Assembly (NCBI RefSeq): GCF_024347615.1
Contig: NZ_AP025508.1
Coordinates: 2,480,001-2,544,000, forward strand
Direction: 5' to 3'
DNA: 64,000 nt
Source: Vibrio splendidus
Lineage (GTDB): Bacteria > Pseudomonadota > Gammaproteobacteria > Enterobacterales > Vibrionaceae
The translations under genes were made by a program, and so were the position numbers. The notes under the pieces were generated by a model. It ran no database searches. It was not told the DNA's origin and saw nothing but the letters and a program-made list of their open reading frames with translations. Of this stretch, positions 63,910 through 64,000 are shown piece after piece (within the stretch, counting starts at the first letter, position 1; each line of letters begins with the position of its first letter).

Positions 63910-64000
63910 TCAGCCTTTAATCTCGTCAATTGTATCCATCAATGCATCTTTACCGTCTTCAGCACGTTCTTGCACTCGCTCAAAAGCCTCTGTATCCATT
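63910..64000 (-). CDS. 3' end of a gene cut by the window edge
   Basis: Read on the minus strand the frame ends FERVQERAEDGKDALMDTIDEIKG and a TGA at 63910. It stays open to the window edge; an ATG at 63999 gives only 29 residues, so a longer gene is likelier. The tail is acidic and helical. It lies directly before the 63101-63907 gene. Confidence 0.5.
   Translation of the reverse strand, partial: MDTEAFERVQERAEDGKDALMDTIDEIKG

Overview
The window reads as a Vibrio chromosome, plausibly of the Splendidus group. The main support is the gene order yciB-yciA-yciI-lipoprotein-metE-metR: in V. cholerae the type II secretion pilotin aspS (VC1703) lies next to metE. A LamB/MalM pair and a marine beta-glucan locus fit the same picture. 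The species is inference; no rRNA or marker gene is present.

Region 1 (1 to about 17,275) is the right part of an AT-rich integrated mobile element whose left end is outside the window. A large serine recombinase (15186-17207) sits at its right edge, and the next reading frame (17283-17957) is only the C-terminal half of a dicarboxylate/amino acid:cation symporter. This is what integration inside that gene would leave. The element carries a candidate HxH relaxase, an ArdC-like antirestriction protein with a metallopeptidase site, and a secreted trypsin-fold protease with a GlyGly-CTERM tail that forms an operon with two unknown genes. It also has a pentapeptide-repeat/zinc-ribbon operon and about nine genes I do not recognise. 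Notable control signals are a perfect 11-bp-arm hairpin over the relaxase start codon and a 38-bp leader repeated before two neighbouring genes.

Region 2 (17.3-31.4 kb) is ordinary chromosome. It holds a hisC-like aminotransferase with an amino-acid-binding protein and a divergent LysR regulator, a small protein behind a near-perfect sigma-54 promoter, yciB, yciA, yciI, the aspS-like pilotin, metE/metR with MetJ-like boxes, a DUF4250 protein, a membrane protein and the radical-SAM protein YgiQ.

Region 3 (31.4-38.6 kb) has an envelope-glycosylation operon (GtrA-like, ArnT-like and GT2 proteins) divergent from an OmpR-type regulator and histidine kinase, then a PLP-dependent deaminase and a secreted dienelactone hydrolase.

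Region 4 (38.6-59.3 kb) is the most interesting part: a coherent beta-1,3-glucan (laminarin) utilisation locus. A GH16 lipoprotein would cut polymer outside the cell, a LamB-family porin and a MalM-like lipoprotein would serve the outer membrane, and a family-5 binding protein with an Opp/Dpp-type ABC transporter would import oligosaccharides. A domain-permuted GH3 beta-glucosidase and a 1147-residue GH94-like putative phosphorylase would degrade them in the cytoplasm. A LacI-type regulator lies in the middle, and nine copies of one palindrome (AAGAAAGCGCTTTCTT) lie before the porin, lipoprotein, GH16, lacI, phosphorylase and transporter genes. They also flank an odd leaderless binding-protein-like gene. 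The GH3 gene lacks the palindrome and is instead divergent from an AraC-type regulator.

Region 5 (59.4-64 kb) holds a D-amino-acid dehydrogenase, a LysR regulator, a DHH phosphoesterase, an unknown membrane protein and a gene cut by the window edge. No tRNA, rRNA, CRISPR array or insertion sequence was seen. All family assignments come from reading motifs; no database search was run.
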